Positions 41,155-50,099 of a DNA stretch of 64,000 nucleotides are shown here, one piece after another. The translations under genes were made by a program, and so were the position numbers. Below the pieces are notes generated by a model. The model worked only from the letters and a program-made list of their open reading frames with translations. It did not search any database and was not told where the DNA came from. The DNA is taken from NCBI GenBank assembly GCA_017650105.1, contig JAGCFO010000046.1, positions 22,412 to 86,411 of the forward strand, read 5' to 3'. This DNA is from Bacteroidaceae bacterium (GTDB lineage: Bacteria; Bacteroidota; Bacteroidia; Bacteroidales; Bacteroidaceae). Position 1 is the stretch's first letter; every line of letters begins with the position of its first letter.

Positions 41155-43038
41155 ATGAAAAAGATCAGATATTCTCTACTTGCAGTGCTGGCAGCTCTCG
41201 TTGCCTTCGTAGGCACTTCCTGCACTGACTTGAGTGAAACCGTTCACAGCAGCTTGACTGACGAGAACCTCGACTTTACCGACGAGGGCACGCTGGAGGC
41301 AATGTCTGCTTCGGTTTACGCAAATCTGCGCTTCATGTACTGGGGTTACTACGGCCTGATGGACCTTACCGAGGAAGCATGCGACCTGTATGTGATGCCG
41401 TCGAAAATAGGTATCGGCTGGGGTGACTATTATATCAGTTACCACAAGCACGAAGTAACCAGCGAGAATGCGAATATGCACTCTACCGACTGGTATTACA
41501 ACTACGTTGCTATTACATACGCCAACCAGTTCTGTCGAGCAATGGAAGGTGTAAAAGAAAAACAAGGAGGAGAGCTCACCGAAAGCCAGAATTTCATGCT
41601 CGCCAAGATTCGCTGCCTTCGTGCCCTGAGTTACTACATTCTGTTCGACAACTTCCGCTGGATACCTCTGCTCACGGGAGCTGAAGAGGAGCAAGAGGCA
41701 GGCTACCTCCCCTCGCAGGCTAATCCCGACAAGGTGTTCGACTGGGTTGAGCAAGAATTATTAGATATCCGCGACGACTTGGGAACAGCTCATGTGTACG
41801 GGCATCCTAACCGTTTCGTTGCAGACATGATTCTTGCCAAGATGTATCTTAACCATAACGCGTGGTTCGAGAACATCATCAGCGCCGACGAGCTCCGCGA
41901 AGGCAAGCAGAAGGGCGATACCTATCGCAACCGTATTTCCGACGAGTGGTACAAGAAGTGCGAGCTAATGGTGAAGGATGTTATCGACAACGGAGGCTAC
42001 GTACTGGAGCCTAACTTCAAGGATAACTTCAAGGCAAACCTGAGCAACTGCACGGAGTGCATCTTTGCCATTCCTCTTGACAAGACATACGCTTCGCACA
42101 ACTATACAGTCTGCGAGAGCCTCATTACAGCCGGCGCTGCCGCCTACGGATTCACCAACAGTTGTTGGAACGGCGGTGCGGGAATCCCTCAATTCATCGA
42201 CACATATCATCCAAACGACACGCGCTTTGATGATACTTGGGCGCACGACCAGCAATACGCCTACACCGAGACGGGAGGCCCCCAGTCGGGTGATCCTCTC
42301 ACTACGGCCGAAGCTGATCTGAAGGGTACCGTCAACGTATTCTACACCAAGAATATCCACAGCGTCGACGATCCGGGAGTATACATGCTCGAAGGCTATC
42401 GCAACGTGAAGCTCGAGATTGTTCCCGGCACGGATGGTACTTGGGGCGACGACGTCAACTTCTTCCGCCTTGCCGACGCCTATCTAATGGCTGCAGAGTG
42501 TGCTCTCCGCCTCAAGGGTGCGGGCACTTACAAGGAGTCGGATGCTGTAAACTTCGTCAACAAGGTGCGCGAGCGCGCATTCAAGGGACGCGACACCAAG
42601 ACGTTCAAAGTACCCGCCGATCCCGAAGCAGCTAAGCGCACGCTCGCAGACTTAAAGGGCGGTAGCTGCTATAATTACGGACACAGCGAGTATCATGTAG
42701 CCGACGGATATGACCCAGCCAAGTATACCTCGTATTCTTGGGATGCTAAGTATTACGACGAAGGCCCCGCCGAGGATGCTCCCTATCGCGGAGGACAAGA
42801 CATCGAGTTGGGAGGACTGCTCGACGAGCTGGCTTGGGAATTCGTATTCGAACATCACAGGCGCCAAGACCTCATCCGATTCAAGATGGAGAACGGACAA
42901 AACGTCTGGAACGGAAAATCGTGGTTCTGCAAAGACAGAGTGCAAGACATCACCGACAATCACTATAACGCCGGACCCATCTACGTTGACTACATGAACG
43001 GTAACAAAAACCTCGTGCAGATGCCGGGATTCAACTAA
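41155..43038 (+). CDS. SusD/RagB family outer-membrane lipoprotein (627 aa)
   Basis: The lipoprotein signal ends VGTSC and is followed by TDLSETVHSSLTDENL. The helical scaffold shows LAKIRCLRALSYYILFDNFRWIPL and FFRLADAYLMAAECALRLKG, and the C-terminal LDELAWEFVFEHHRRQDLIRF motif is standard for RagB/SusD. It is 15 bp after SusC and certainly co-transcribed. It should sit on the SusC barrel as the ligand-capture lid. Confidence 0.95.
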   Translation: MKKIRYSLLAVLAALVAFVGTSCTDLSETVHSSLTDENLDFTDEGTLEAMSASVYANLRFMYWGYYGLMDLTEEACDLYVMPSKIGIGWGDYYISYHKHEVTSENANMHSTDWYYNYVAITYANQFCRAMEGVKEKQGGELTESQNFMLAKIRCLRALSYYILFDNFRWIPLLTGAEEEQEAGYLPSQANPDKVFDWVEQELLDIRDDLGTAHVYGHPNRFVADMILAKMYLNHNAWFENIISADELREGKQKGDTYRNRISDEWYKKCELMVKDVIDNGGYVLEPNFKDNFKANLSNCTECIFAIPLDKTYASHNYTVCESLITAGAAAYGFTNSCWNGGAGIPQFIDTYHPNDTRFDDTWAHDQQYAYTETGGPQSGDPLTTAEADLKGTVNVFYTKNIHSVDDPGVYMLEGYRNVKLEIVPGTDGTWGDDVNFFRLADAYLMAAECALRLKGAGTYKESDAVNFVNKVRERAFKGRDTKTFKVPADPEAAKRTLADLKGGSCYNYGHSEYHVADGYDPAKYTSYSWDAKYYDEGPAEDAPYRGGQDIELGGLLDELAWEFVFEHHRRQDLIRFKMENGQNVWNGKSWFCKDRVQDITDNHYNAGPIYVDYMNGNKNLVQMPGFN

Positions 43039-43174
43039 GCATTTTCGAGAACAAATATCGCAAGATGAAGAAAGAAAAAGAAATTTTCCCTTCTCGAAAA
43101 AATCCGATAGTCCGAACAAAAAAAGGAGACAACTATACACCTTATTTTATTATTAACAAATCAAACTAGAAAAC
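43039..43174. repeat. intercistronic gap with 21-bp repeat relics
   Basis: TTCGAGAACAAATATCGCAAG, ATGAAGAAAGAAAAAG and TTTTCCCTTCTCGAAAAAAT at 43042-43103 are minus- and plus-orientation relics of the repeat. An A/T-rich leader then precedes the next start codon. Confidence 0.6.
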
Positions 43175-44659
43175 ATGAAAAAGTATTTGTATCTTTTGAT
43201 GGCTTTTGCCACATTGGCTGTGTTCTCGTGCAAAGAACCCGAACCCGAGCCCGTTCCCGAACCCGAAGACGAGGCTTATGCCGACTTCATCTTCCAGTAT
43301 GAAGTGAACCTGCCCGCTGACGCCAGCAGCTACAGCTCAGTTCCCCTCGACCTCGCGTCCGTAAAGGGCGTTGACTCAAAGGGACAAAAGTATGACGTTT
43401 GGGAGTGCTTCGGCCTCAGCTCGCAGTCAGAGCTTATCGCAGCCCTCGGAACTCTCTCCGGCGGCGCACAAACGGGCCAGACCATCGACTTTATCGGCTT
43501 CGACGTATCCACAGAGTATGTCGTTGAGAATCCTTCTTCAACCAACGGCTGGGGCCATTGGCACATGGCTAACGGTGACATCTGCAACTGGGGCGACAAC
43601 GCATACGTGTTCGCCGAGGGATGGTTCGACACGGAGCAGAACCTCGTGATGAGCATCGGACAGTTCCCCGGACGTCTGAAGGAAGGCGAGACCTACAAGA
43701 TTATCGAAGGCATGCAGGACGACGAAGTATCCGTTGCATTCGAGATTACAATCAACGTTAAGCCTCAGACAGAGTGGGCTGTATACAATATTACCAACGT
43801 GGGAGGCGAAGATGTAGAGTATCTGTTCCCAGTTGAGGATATCGCCAAGCTTCTCGGCGTGAGCGATCTTGCTAAAGCCGTTATCGACGGAACTGTAGTG
43901 CTCAAGCCGCGCAATGCTGACGGCTCGTATTACGGCAAATACTCGCAGGTTGACGAAGCAGACGCAAAGGGTGTCTTCTTCAACAAAGAAGGTAACTGCT
44001 GCGACTGGCAGAATAATGCCGGAACCGATGATGAATACTACGGACACTTCTACAGCACCATCTACTTCTGGAACGAAGAAGGAAAGGACTACATCGAATT
44101 CTACCTCACCCCGTACGCTGCTACCGAGGATGACCTGGGTTACTACGAATTCAGCTGGGATCTCGTTAACGGCGACAAGGTTGCTACCATTGTCTTCTGC
44201 ACCGACCTCGAGTCCTCAAAGCCTTTCGCAAGCTACTCAGTATATGGCTACAACTACACAGTAAAGATTATTCCCAATGACGGCTATAAGAACATCGTAA
44301 TTCCTATGCCCGAAACTTTGGCTGCTGATTTAGGCGTTGAGGCTATCAGTGCCGAAGCTTTGGAGGCTGGAACAATCTCCGTCGTAGGTTTGAATGCCGA
44401 CGAATCAGAATATACCGAGAAAGAGAAGACTGCTGGCGGTATCAGAGGCTGGTGGTACGACGTTGACGGAAACATTCGCGAATGGGGCGAAGGCTGCTAC
44501 GCCTTTGCTGAGTCGGATGATCTCTTGAACTATCGTGTTGGTCTCTATCTTGGACAGGCAGTAGGTCAGACAGCAACGTTAAGATTCAAATACGTAGCTG
44601 GAGATAAGTCTCAAATCATCCAAGTATGGGTTACAACCGTAAGTGAGATTGAGGAATAA
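43175..44659 (+). CDS. surface lipoprotein with three internal repeats (SGBP-like, 494 aa)
   Basis: A lipobox (LAVFSC) is followed by an E/P-rich linker (EPEPEPVPEPEDE), a common spacer that lifts surface glycan-binding proteins off the membrane. Three diverged repeats of ~140-160 residues follow (about 38-185, 195-350, 355-494). Each has a 'W..dGn...W....y.F' core: GHWHMANGDICNWGDNAYVFAEG, FFNKEGNCCDWQNN, and GWWYDVDGNIREWGEGCYAFAES. The family may be DUF4859-like, but I am not sure. Its place after SusC/SusD fits a surface ligand-binding accessory protein. Confidence 0.65.
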   Translation: MKKYLYLLMAFATLAVFSCKEPEPEPVPEPEDEAYADFIFQYEVNLPADASSYSSVPLDLASVKGVDSKGQKYDVWECFGLSSQSELIAALGTLSGGAQTGQTIDFIGFDVSTEYVVENPSSTNGWGHWHMANGDICNWGDNAYVFAEGWFDTEQNLVMSIGQFPGRLKEGETYKIIEGMQDDEVSVAFEITINVKPQTEWAVYNITNVGGEDVEYLFPVEDIAKLLGVSDLAKAVIDGTVVLKPRNADGSYYGKYSQVDEADAKGVFFNKEGNCCDWQNNAGTDDEYYGHFYSTIYFWNEEGKDYIEFYLTPYAATEDDLGYYEFSWDLVNGDKVATIVFCTDLESSKPFASYSVYGYNYTVKIIPNDGYKNIVIPMPETLAADLGVEAISAEALEAGTISVVGLNADESEYTEKEKTAGGIRGWWYDVDGNIREWGEGCYAFAESDDLLNYRVGLYLGQAVGQTATLRFKYVAGDKSQIIQVWVTTVSEIEE

Positions 44660-44673
44660 TCCATTTCCTTAGC

Positions 44674-44697
44674 GCGGGGGCAGGCAACTGCTCCCGC
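44674..44697 (+). promoter_or_regulatory. GC-rich hairpin with GCAA tetraloop
   Basis: GCGGGGGCAG pairs fully with CTGCTCCCGC (one G-T) around a GCAA tetraloop, 14 nt after the stop of the lipoprotein gene. There is no T-run, so it is more likely an mRNA-stabilising or processing element than a terminator. Confidence 0.7.
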
Positions 44698-44703
44698 CTG
44701 TTA

Positions 44704-44752
44704 TGCCCGCAAAGGTTCTGAGTCACAGGACGGTTCGATTCCGTCGCGGGCA
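44704..44752 (+). ncRNA. tRNA-like minihelix (acceptor stem plus T-arm, no D or anticodon arm)
   Basis: TGCCCGC (44704-44710) pairs perfectly with GCGGGCA (44746-44752). Immediately 5' of the latter is a perfect 5-bp T-stem GACGG/CCGTC with the canonical 7-nt T-loop TTCGATT. Thus 7+5 bp stack exactly as in a tRNA, but only 18 nt replace the D-arm, anticodon arm and variable loop. CTAA follows the acceptor. It lies between two genes of the SusCD-peptidase operon. It may be an RNase P/Z processing site, a decayed tRNA, or a recombination scar. Confidence 0.55.
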
Positions 44753-44774
44753 CTAAGAAAAATAACCTGTTAAG

Positions 44775-46517
44775 ATGAAAATACACCTTTTTAAAATCTC
44801 TCCGCTCAGGGAGAGTCTGGTTCTGCTTGCGATACTCTCTGCAGCGCTGTTTGTGGCTTGTACTCCCGAGGAGATAGGTCCTCTGGCCGACTACGATCCT
44901 TCGGTAAAAGCCACGCTGAGTGTTAATCGCGATTCGTACGAGGCAAGTTGCGACTCGGGACGTTTTGTAGTGCGCATCAAGTCTACTTATCTGTGGAAGA
45001 TCGAGATTCCCGACGATGCTACGTGGCTGACATGCTCCGAGACGTGGGGAGATTCCGTCACCACAAAGAAGGTAACTTTCCGCTACGAGGCTAACAATAC
45101 CGCCAAGGAGCGTTCTGCCGTCGTTACCATCCGTTCTGGCAAGGCGCGCAAGAAACTTCTCGTCAGTCAGGAGAGACTAACCAAGGTGCTCGAGAAAGGA
45201 AGCGTCGACGTTAGTCGCATCTACATCCCGCAAGAGCTGAGAAACAACGATTTTTACAAGAGTTCCAGCACGTGGTACTTCGGCAGGAGCCGTCAGTCGG
45301 AGCATTTCATCGTATTCTGGGGAAGGGATTTCGACGAGTACGGAGAGGATGTGACGCCCACCAACTGCAGCGCGCAGAGCATGAGAGTGGATATCGACGA
45401 CTTGCTCCAGAAGGCCGAGCACTTCTATGCCGTCAACATCGACAGACTTAAGTTTGCCGAGACGGGCGTAGGGAAGTCGAAGCTCGACAAGTATAAGATG
45501 ATGATATTCCTTTATTATCAGGACGAATGGCTTGCCACGGGCTCAGGCTACGACGACGTGGTGGGCGCATTGTGGGTGAATCCCGGCACGTGTCATCCTG
45601 TCAGCAGCACCATCGCTCACGAGATAGGCCACAGCTTCCAGTATCAGGTCAATTGCGACCTCGGCGGCAGCACGGGATTTCGTCACGCCACCGGGCAGGG
45701 CTGTGGATTCTGGGAGCAGTGTGCTCAATGGCAGAGCTATCAGTCTTATCCCGATGAGGCCTACTCGTCATACAACTTCACCGTCTTTAAAGAAAACCAC
45801 CATCGTCATTTTCTGCACGAGCATCAGAGATATGCCAGCTATTGGCTCCAATGGTACTGGACGGACAAGTACGGAATCGACGCTGTGGGAAGAGTGTGGC
45901 GCGAGTCGAAGAGACCTGACGATGCCGTGCAGAACTATGCGCGCATTTTCAACTTGTCTCCCGCCGAGCTTAACAAACAACTCTACGAGTATGCAGCACG
46001 CTGCTGCACGTGGGACTTCTCGTCGACGGTGGATGACGGAAGAAGCATCGGCGACTACGGAAAGAACTACATCGGCGCACTCAACGATACGAAGATGCTG
46101 AAAAAGAACAGCGACGGCTCGTACCAGATACGCAAGGAGATGACTGTGGAGGCTACGGGATTCAACATCTTCTCGCTCGGCTCGTTCAGCCCCGCTGCAG
46201 AGGTAGCTGTCAACTTCACCGGCTTGCCCAACGCCAGCGGATACAACTCAACGCAGGTTGACGCATCCATTGCCGGATGGACCGTAGGCTTTGTCGCCCT
46301 GATGGGGGACGGAACTCGCGCCTACAGCGAGCCTCTCCTCGTGGGCCCCGAACTTAGCGGCACGGCGCGATGGACAGTGCCCGAGGGCACGTCGAAGCTG
46401 TGGATGGTGGTGTCGGCAACTCCCGCCGAGTATATGACTCACCTGTGGGACGAGAACGACGACAACGATGCCCAGTGGCCCTATAAGTTCACCATCTCGG
46501 GAGCACTGCCGAAGTAG
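44775..46517 (+). CDS. BACON-domain metallopeptidase lipoprotein (580 aa), first of three paralogues
   Basis: The lipoprotein signal ends FVACT (Cys29). A BACON-like beta-sandwich occupies about 45-135 (SYEASCDSGRFVVRIKSTYLWKIEIP, RSAVVTIRSGKARKKLLVSQ). The catalytic part carries HEIGH at 282-286 followed by the conserved GFWEQCAQW, whose Glu could be the third zinc ligand of a gluzincin-type site. A C-terminal beta domain ends near the stop. It resembles the DUF6055 group as I recall it. It is expected at the cell surface; acting on protein or glycoprotein substrates in concert with SusC/SusD is inference. Confidence 0.78.
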   Translation: MKIHLFKISPLRESLVLLAILSAALFVACTPEEIGPLADYDPSVKATLSVNRDSYEASCDSGRFVVRIKSTYLWKIEIPDDATWLTCSETWGDSVTTKKVTFRYEANNTAKERSAVVTIRSGKARKKLLVSQERLTKVLEKGSVDVSRIYIPQELRNNDFYKSSSTWYFGRSRQSEHFIVFWGRDFDEYGEDVTPTNCSAQSMRVDIDDLLQKAEHFYAVNIDRLKFAETGVGKSKLDKYKMMIFLYYQDEWLATGSGYDDVVGALWVNPGTCHPVSSTIAHEIGHSFQYQVNCDLGGSTGFRHATGQGCGFWEQCAQWQSYQSYPDEAYSSYNFTVFKENHHRHFLHEHQRYASYWLQWYWTDKYGIDAVGRVWRESKRPDDAVQNYARIFNLSPAELNKQLYEYAARCCTWDFSSTVDDGRSIGDYGKNYIGALNDTKMLKKNSDGSYQIRKEMTVEATGFNIFSLGSFSPAAEVAVNFTGLPNASGYNSTQVDASIAGWTVGFVALMGDGTRAYSEPLLVGPELSGTARWTVPEGTSKLWMVVSATPAEYMTHLWDENDDNDAQWPYKFTISGALPK

Positions 46518-46711
46518 TCGTCAGACCTCCGCACTACCGATTTTTCAACCGCGAGACAGTGATGAAGACACACCGGTTTTTCCTTTGAGAATAAAAAATT
46601 ATTCCTTCTCGAAAAGAAATTTTCCCTTCTTCATACGGCGATATGTGTTCTCCAAATTGAAATAGACGCAAAGCAACTCATTTATCAGACAAAATAAAAC
46701 AACCGTTCGTA
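46518..46711. repeat. intercistronic gap with 21-bp repeat copies
   Basis: ATTCCTTCTCGAAAAGAAAT, TTTCCCTTCTTCATACGGCG and ATATGTGTTCTCC occupy 46600-46653. An A/T-rich leader to the next start codon follows. Confidence 0.65.
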
Positions 46712-48421
46712 ATGAAAAAAACACTTTTAATGCTTTCTGCCGTGCTGCCGCTGATGTTTGCCGCCTGCCAGCAGGAAGAAATCGATCCGCTTGCCGACTA
46801 TGACGACAGCGTGAAGGCAACCATCTCCGTCAATCGCGACTCATACGAGGCAGATTGCGACTCCTGCCGCTTCATCGTCAGGATTAAATCCACTTATCTC
46901 TGGAAGATAGAGATACCCGCCGAAGCAACGTGGCTCACAAGCTCCGCCGAATGGGGCGATTCCGTCGTCACCAAGAAAGTTTACTTCCACCTCGATGCCA
47001 ATACAACCGAGAAAGACCGCTCGGCAGTTATCACCATCCGCTCGGGGAAAGCGAAGAAGAAAATATTGGTAAGTCAGCGCCGTCAGGTGAGAATACTTGA
47101 TAAAGAGAGCGTTGACCTTAGCCGCATATACATTCCTCTGGAGCTGCGCAGCAACGACTTCTACAAGAGCTCGAGCACGTGGTACTTCGGGAGGAGCCGT
47201 CAGTCGGAGCATTTCATCGTCTTCTGGCAGTGCGGCGAGAACTGGGACGAGTACGGCGAGAAGACTCCCGCCGATTCGCCAAACGCAGCTTTCCGCGTCG
47301 ACATTAACGACCTGCTGCGGAAGGCGGAACAGTTCTACCAGATTAACGTTGAGCAGCTTAAGTTTGCTGACGTAGGGCAGGGAAAGTCAACTCTCGACAA
47401 GTACAAGATGCTAATCATGCTTAACTATCAGACAGAATGGCTGGCGACAGGAGCAGGCTACGACAACACGATAGGAGCCCTCTGGGTGAGCCCGAATACG
47501 TGTCAGCCCGTAGGATCAACCATCGCGCACGAGATAGGACACACCTTCCAGTATCAAGTATACTGCGATTATCTCCTTCAAGGCGGCACGGATAATAGCC
47601 ACGGCCCGGGCTGGCGCTACGGATTCGGGGCAAATGGAGCTGGCGGAAATGCGTTTTGGGAACAAACCGCACAGTGGCAGTCCTTCCAACCGTACCCGGG
47701 AGAAATCTTCAGCAACTATTACTTCTACGGCTACATCGATTCAGCACATCTGCATATCTTCCACGAAGATCCCCGATACAGCAACTACTTCATCCACTGG
47801 TATTTCACCCATCGCTACGGCATTGAAGAAGTTGCCCGCCTGTGGAAAGAAAGCCGCTATCCGGAAGATCCTGCCGAAACGTACAGGAGAATTCACAATC
47901 TCACCGTTTCGCAGCTGAATGACGACCTGTTTGACTATGCACGCCGCATGGTGACTTGGGATGTTGACGCGCTGCGCGACTTAGGCAAGAACTACATCGG
48001 TCGGCACAAGTGGGATTTCACTCGCGACGGTGATTATTATAAGGTAAAGCCCGCTAAGTGTCCTCAAAGCACCGGCTACAACGTAATATCCCTCTCAACG
48101 CCTGCTGCAGGCGAGACGGTGACGGCTGATTTCGTCGGCATCACTTCTGACGGCAGCTTCCACATCGTCAATCCCGACAACGCCGGCTGGAGATACGGAT
48201 TTGTGGCTTATTGCACCGACGGTACGCGCTCGTATAGCGAGATTTTCTCGGAGAAAGAGGCTACGGTCTCCTTCACAATCCCCGAGAAGTGTTCGCGGCT
48301 GTGGTTTGTAGTGTCGGGAGCGCCCACGGTGTACGAGCGTCACGCTTGGGACGACAACTCAGCCAACGATCCGCAGTGGCCATTTAAGGTTAAGTTCAGC
48401 GGAGCATCCGTCAAGAACTGA
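46712..48421 (+). CDS. BACON-domain metallopeptidase lipoprotein (569 aa), second paralogue
   Basis: Signal peptide with lipobox FAACQ (Cys19). The BACON-like domain (about 35-125) is nearly the same as in the preceding protein (SYEADCDSCRFIVRIKSTYLWKIEIP). The peptidase region holds YKSSSTWYFGRSRQSEHFIVFW, shared almost verbatim with the first copy, HEIGH at 273-277 and NAFWEQTAQW downstream. The duplication is recent in the conserved core but diverged around the active site, where a loop (LLQGGTDNSHGPGWRYGFG) is inserted. Different substrate preferences are plausible. Confidence 0.78.
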   Translation: MKKTLLMLSAVLPLMFAACQQEEIDPLADYDDSVKATISVNRDSYEADCDSCRFIVRIKSTYLWKIEIPAEATWLTSSAEWGDSVVTKKVYFHLDANTTEKDRSAVITIRSGKAKKKILVSQRRQVRILDKESVDLSRIYIPLELRSNDFYKSSSTWYFGRSRQSEHFIVFWQCGENWDEYGEKTPADSPNAAFRVDINDLLRKAEQFYQINVEQLKFADVGQGKSTLDKYKMLIMLNYQTEWLATGAGYDNTIGALWVSPNTCQPVGSTIAHEIGHTFQYQVYCDYLLQGGTDNSHGPGWRYGFGANGAGGNAFWEQTAQWQSFQPYPGEIFSNYYFYGYIDSAHLHIFHEDPRYSNYFIHWYFTHRYGIEEVARLWKESRYPEDPAETYRRIHNLTVSQLNDDLFDYARRMVTWDVDALRDLGKNYIGRHKWDFTRDGDYYKVKPAKCPQSTGYNVISLSTPAAGETVTADFVGITSDGSFHIVNPDNAGWRYGFVAYCTDGTRSYSEIFSEKEATVSFTIPEKCSRLWFVVSGAPTVYERHAWDDNSANDPQWPFKVKFSGASVKN

Positions 48422-48611
48422 TCATCGCCCTCCATCTGCAGAGCTGCTGCCGGCAAGAACGCACGGGATTGGCCCGTGCAGAGAGAAACGGTTTTTTTCC
48501 CTTCTCGATAGCGTGAGATTCCTTCTCGACAGCGAAATATCCCTTCTCGATATCATCGCTTCGCAACAGTACAGCATCGCGCCCCGAAAACCGACATAAC
48601 TCCCGAAAACA
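48422..48611. repeat. intercistronic gap with three in-register 21-bp units
   Basis: Units at 48497-48517, 48518-48538 and 48539-48559 read TTCCCTTCTCGATAGCGTGAG, ATTCCTTCTCGACAGCGAAAT and ATCCCTTCTCGATATCATCGC: exact 21-bp period with a constant CCTTCTCGA half and a variable half. Confidence 0.8.
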
Positions 48612-50066
48612 ATGAAAAAATCACTTCTCCTTCTGCCCGTAGTGGCATTGCTGATGTCGTGCTCACACCAGCCCGGCAAAACCGTATACATCCCCCAGGA
48701 CCTGCGCCCGTACTTCGACGGCGTCAGCGAAGTTGCCGACGACTCCATCGCGTCCTTCAACAAGGTGCACGCACTTTCCGACACGGCTCGCTGGAGCTTC
48801 AGCCGCTGCAAGCTGACAAAGAACTTCGTCATCTTCTGGGAGCGCGGCTTCGGCAACGACCTTGCCAGCGCGCCCGACCTTGATGGCAAGCCCATGACGG
48901 TTGACCTCGACAACCTCTGCAAACGTCTGGAGTACTTCTACGACTACTATTACAACACGCTGCAGTTTGTCCACCCCGGCTCGCTTTGCGACAAATACCG
49001 CATGATGGTGATGCTCAACTACTCCCTTGAGGGCACGGCCTACGGAGGAGACTACGACGGCGTGATAGGAGCTCTCTGGGTGGCGCCGAACCGTATCCAG
49101 GACGCGGCACTTAACTGCATGGCGCACGAACTTGGCCATTGCTTCCAGAGCCAAATCATGTGCGACGGGACGGGAGAGGCCTGGGGCGGCTCGGGATTCT
49201 TCGAGATGACGTCGCAGTGGATGCTCTGGCAGGTCAATCCCGACTGGATAGGCTCCGAAAAGTATCACTGGGACGCCTTTTGCAAGCTCACGCACAAAGC
49301 TTTCCTCGACGGAGCTAACATTTACCACTCGCCCTACGTGATAGAGTACTGGGGCATGAAGAGAGGGCTCACGGCCATCGGCGACCTTTATCGCGCCGGC
49401 AAGAGAGGAGAAGACCCCGTGATGACGTATAAAGAGCTCTACGGGCTTTCTCAAGAAGAATTTTGCGACGAAATGTACGACGCCGTCGCGCATACAGTCA
49501 ATCTGGATTATCCGCGATGCTGGGAGCTCACGCGTCCATACGCATGTCAGATGGCAGCATCGATGGACACGCTTGACTCAGGCGCGCTGATGCCTACGGC
49601 AGACAACATTCCCGAGAACTACGGCTACAACGTGATAAACTTCACCGTGCCGGCTGAAGGAAGGAAACTGGAGGTTCATCTGAAGGCGCTGCCAGCTATT
49701 GCCACTCCCATGCGCGGAGGACGCTTCCGCCAGCAGCCTCAAGAAGGCTCCGCCGACGCTCGACAGCCCGAGCTGCAAGAGCCGGGAGACTTCCGCTTCG
49801 GATTTGTTGCCGTGGCTGACGACGGATCAACTCTCTACGGACCCATGCAAAGCGGCAGCGAAGGCTCGGCAATATATACGGGCGACGGAAAAACGCAGAA
49901 GCTTTTCTTGGTAGTGATGGCTGCTCCAAAGGAGCATCCCGAGCCGTTCAGACGAATGATCCCGGTGGAGAACCTTTCCGACGACACCGTGCCGACAATA
50001 CCATCCGACCACGTTCGTCCGGCTCCCAGATACGAGATGAAGTATCCCTACGAGATTACTTTCTGA
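48612..50066 (+). CDS. HExxH metallopeptidase lipoprotein without BACON domain (484 aa), third paralogue
   Basis: A short lipoprotein signal (LLMSC, Cys17) leads directly into the region homologous to the peptidase half of the two preceding proteins (TVYIPQDLRPYF, KNFVIFWERGFGND, YRMMVMLNYSLEG, VIGALWVAPN). The zinc motif is HELGH (172-176) with GFFEMTSQW downstream. The BACON domain is missing, so the catalytic unit is separable from it. An insert rich in R, Q and P (GGRFRQQPQEGSADARQPEL) interrupts the C-terminal beta domain. It is the last gene of the SusCD-peptidase operon. Confidence 0.78.
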   Translation: MKKSLLLLPVVALLMSCSHQPGKTVYIPQDLRPYFDGVSEVADDSIASFNKVHALSDTARWSFSRCKLTKNFVIFWERGFGNDLASAPDLDGKPMTVDLDNLCKRLEYFYDYYYNTLQFVHPGSLCDKYRMMVMLNYSLEGTAYGGDYDGVIGALWVAPNRIQDAALNCMAHELGHCFQSQIMCDGTGEAWGGSGFFEMTSQWMLWQVNPDWIGSEKYHWDAFCKLTHKAFLDGANIYHSPYVIEYWGMKRGLTAIGDLYRAGKRGEDPVMTYKELYGLSQEEFCDEMYDAVAHTVNLDYPRCWELTRPYACQMAASMDTLDSGALMPTADNIPENYGYNVINFTVPAEGRKLEVHLKALPAIATPMRGGRFRQQPQEGSADARQPELQEPGDFRFGFVAVADDGSTLYGPMQSGSEGSAIYTGDGKTQKLFLVVMAAPKEHPEPFRRMIPVENLSDDTVPTIPSDHVRPAPRYEMKYPYEITF

Positions 50067-50068
50067 TA

Positions 50069-50088
50069 GCCGAGCGGTCTTTCTCGGC
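50069..50088. terminator. stem-loop between convergent genes
   Basis: GCCGAG and CTCGGC form a perfect 6-bp stem with an 8-nt loop, immediately after the stop of the third peptidase gene and 12 nt before the stop of the converging exonuclease gene. There is no T-run. Confidence 0.45.
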
Positions 50089-50099
50089 GTCATCGCGCG

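Noticed and set aside
44704..44752. Functional tRNA gene
   Set aside because: The D-arm and a proper anticodon arm are absent. A possible GTC triplet in a GAGTCAC loop would require breaking the perfect T-stem.
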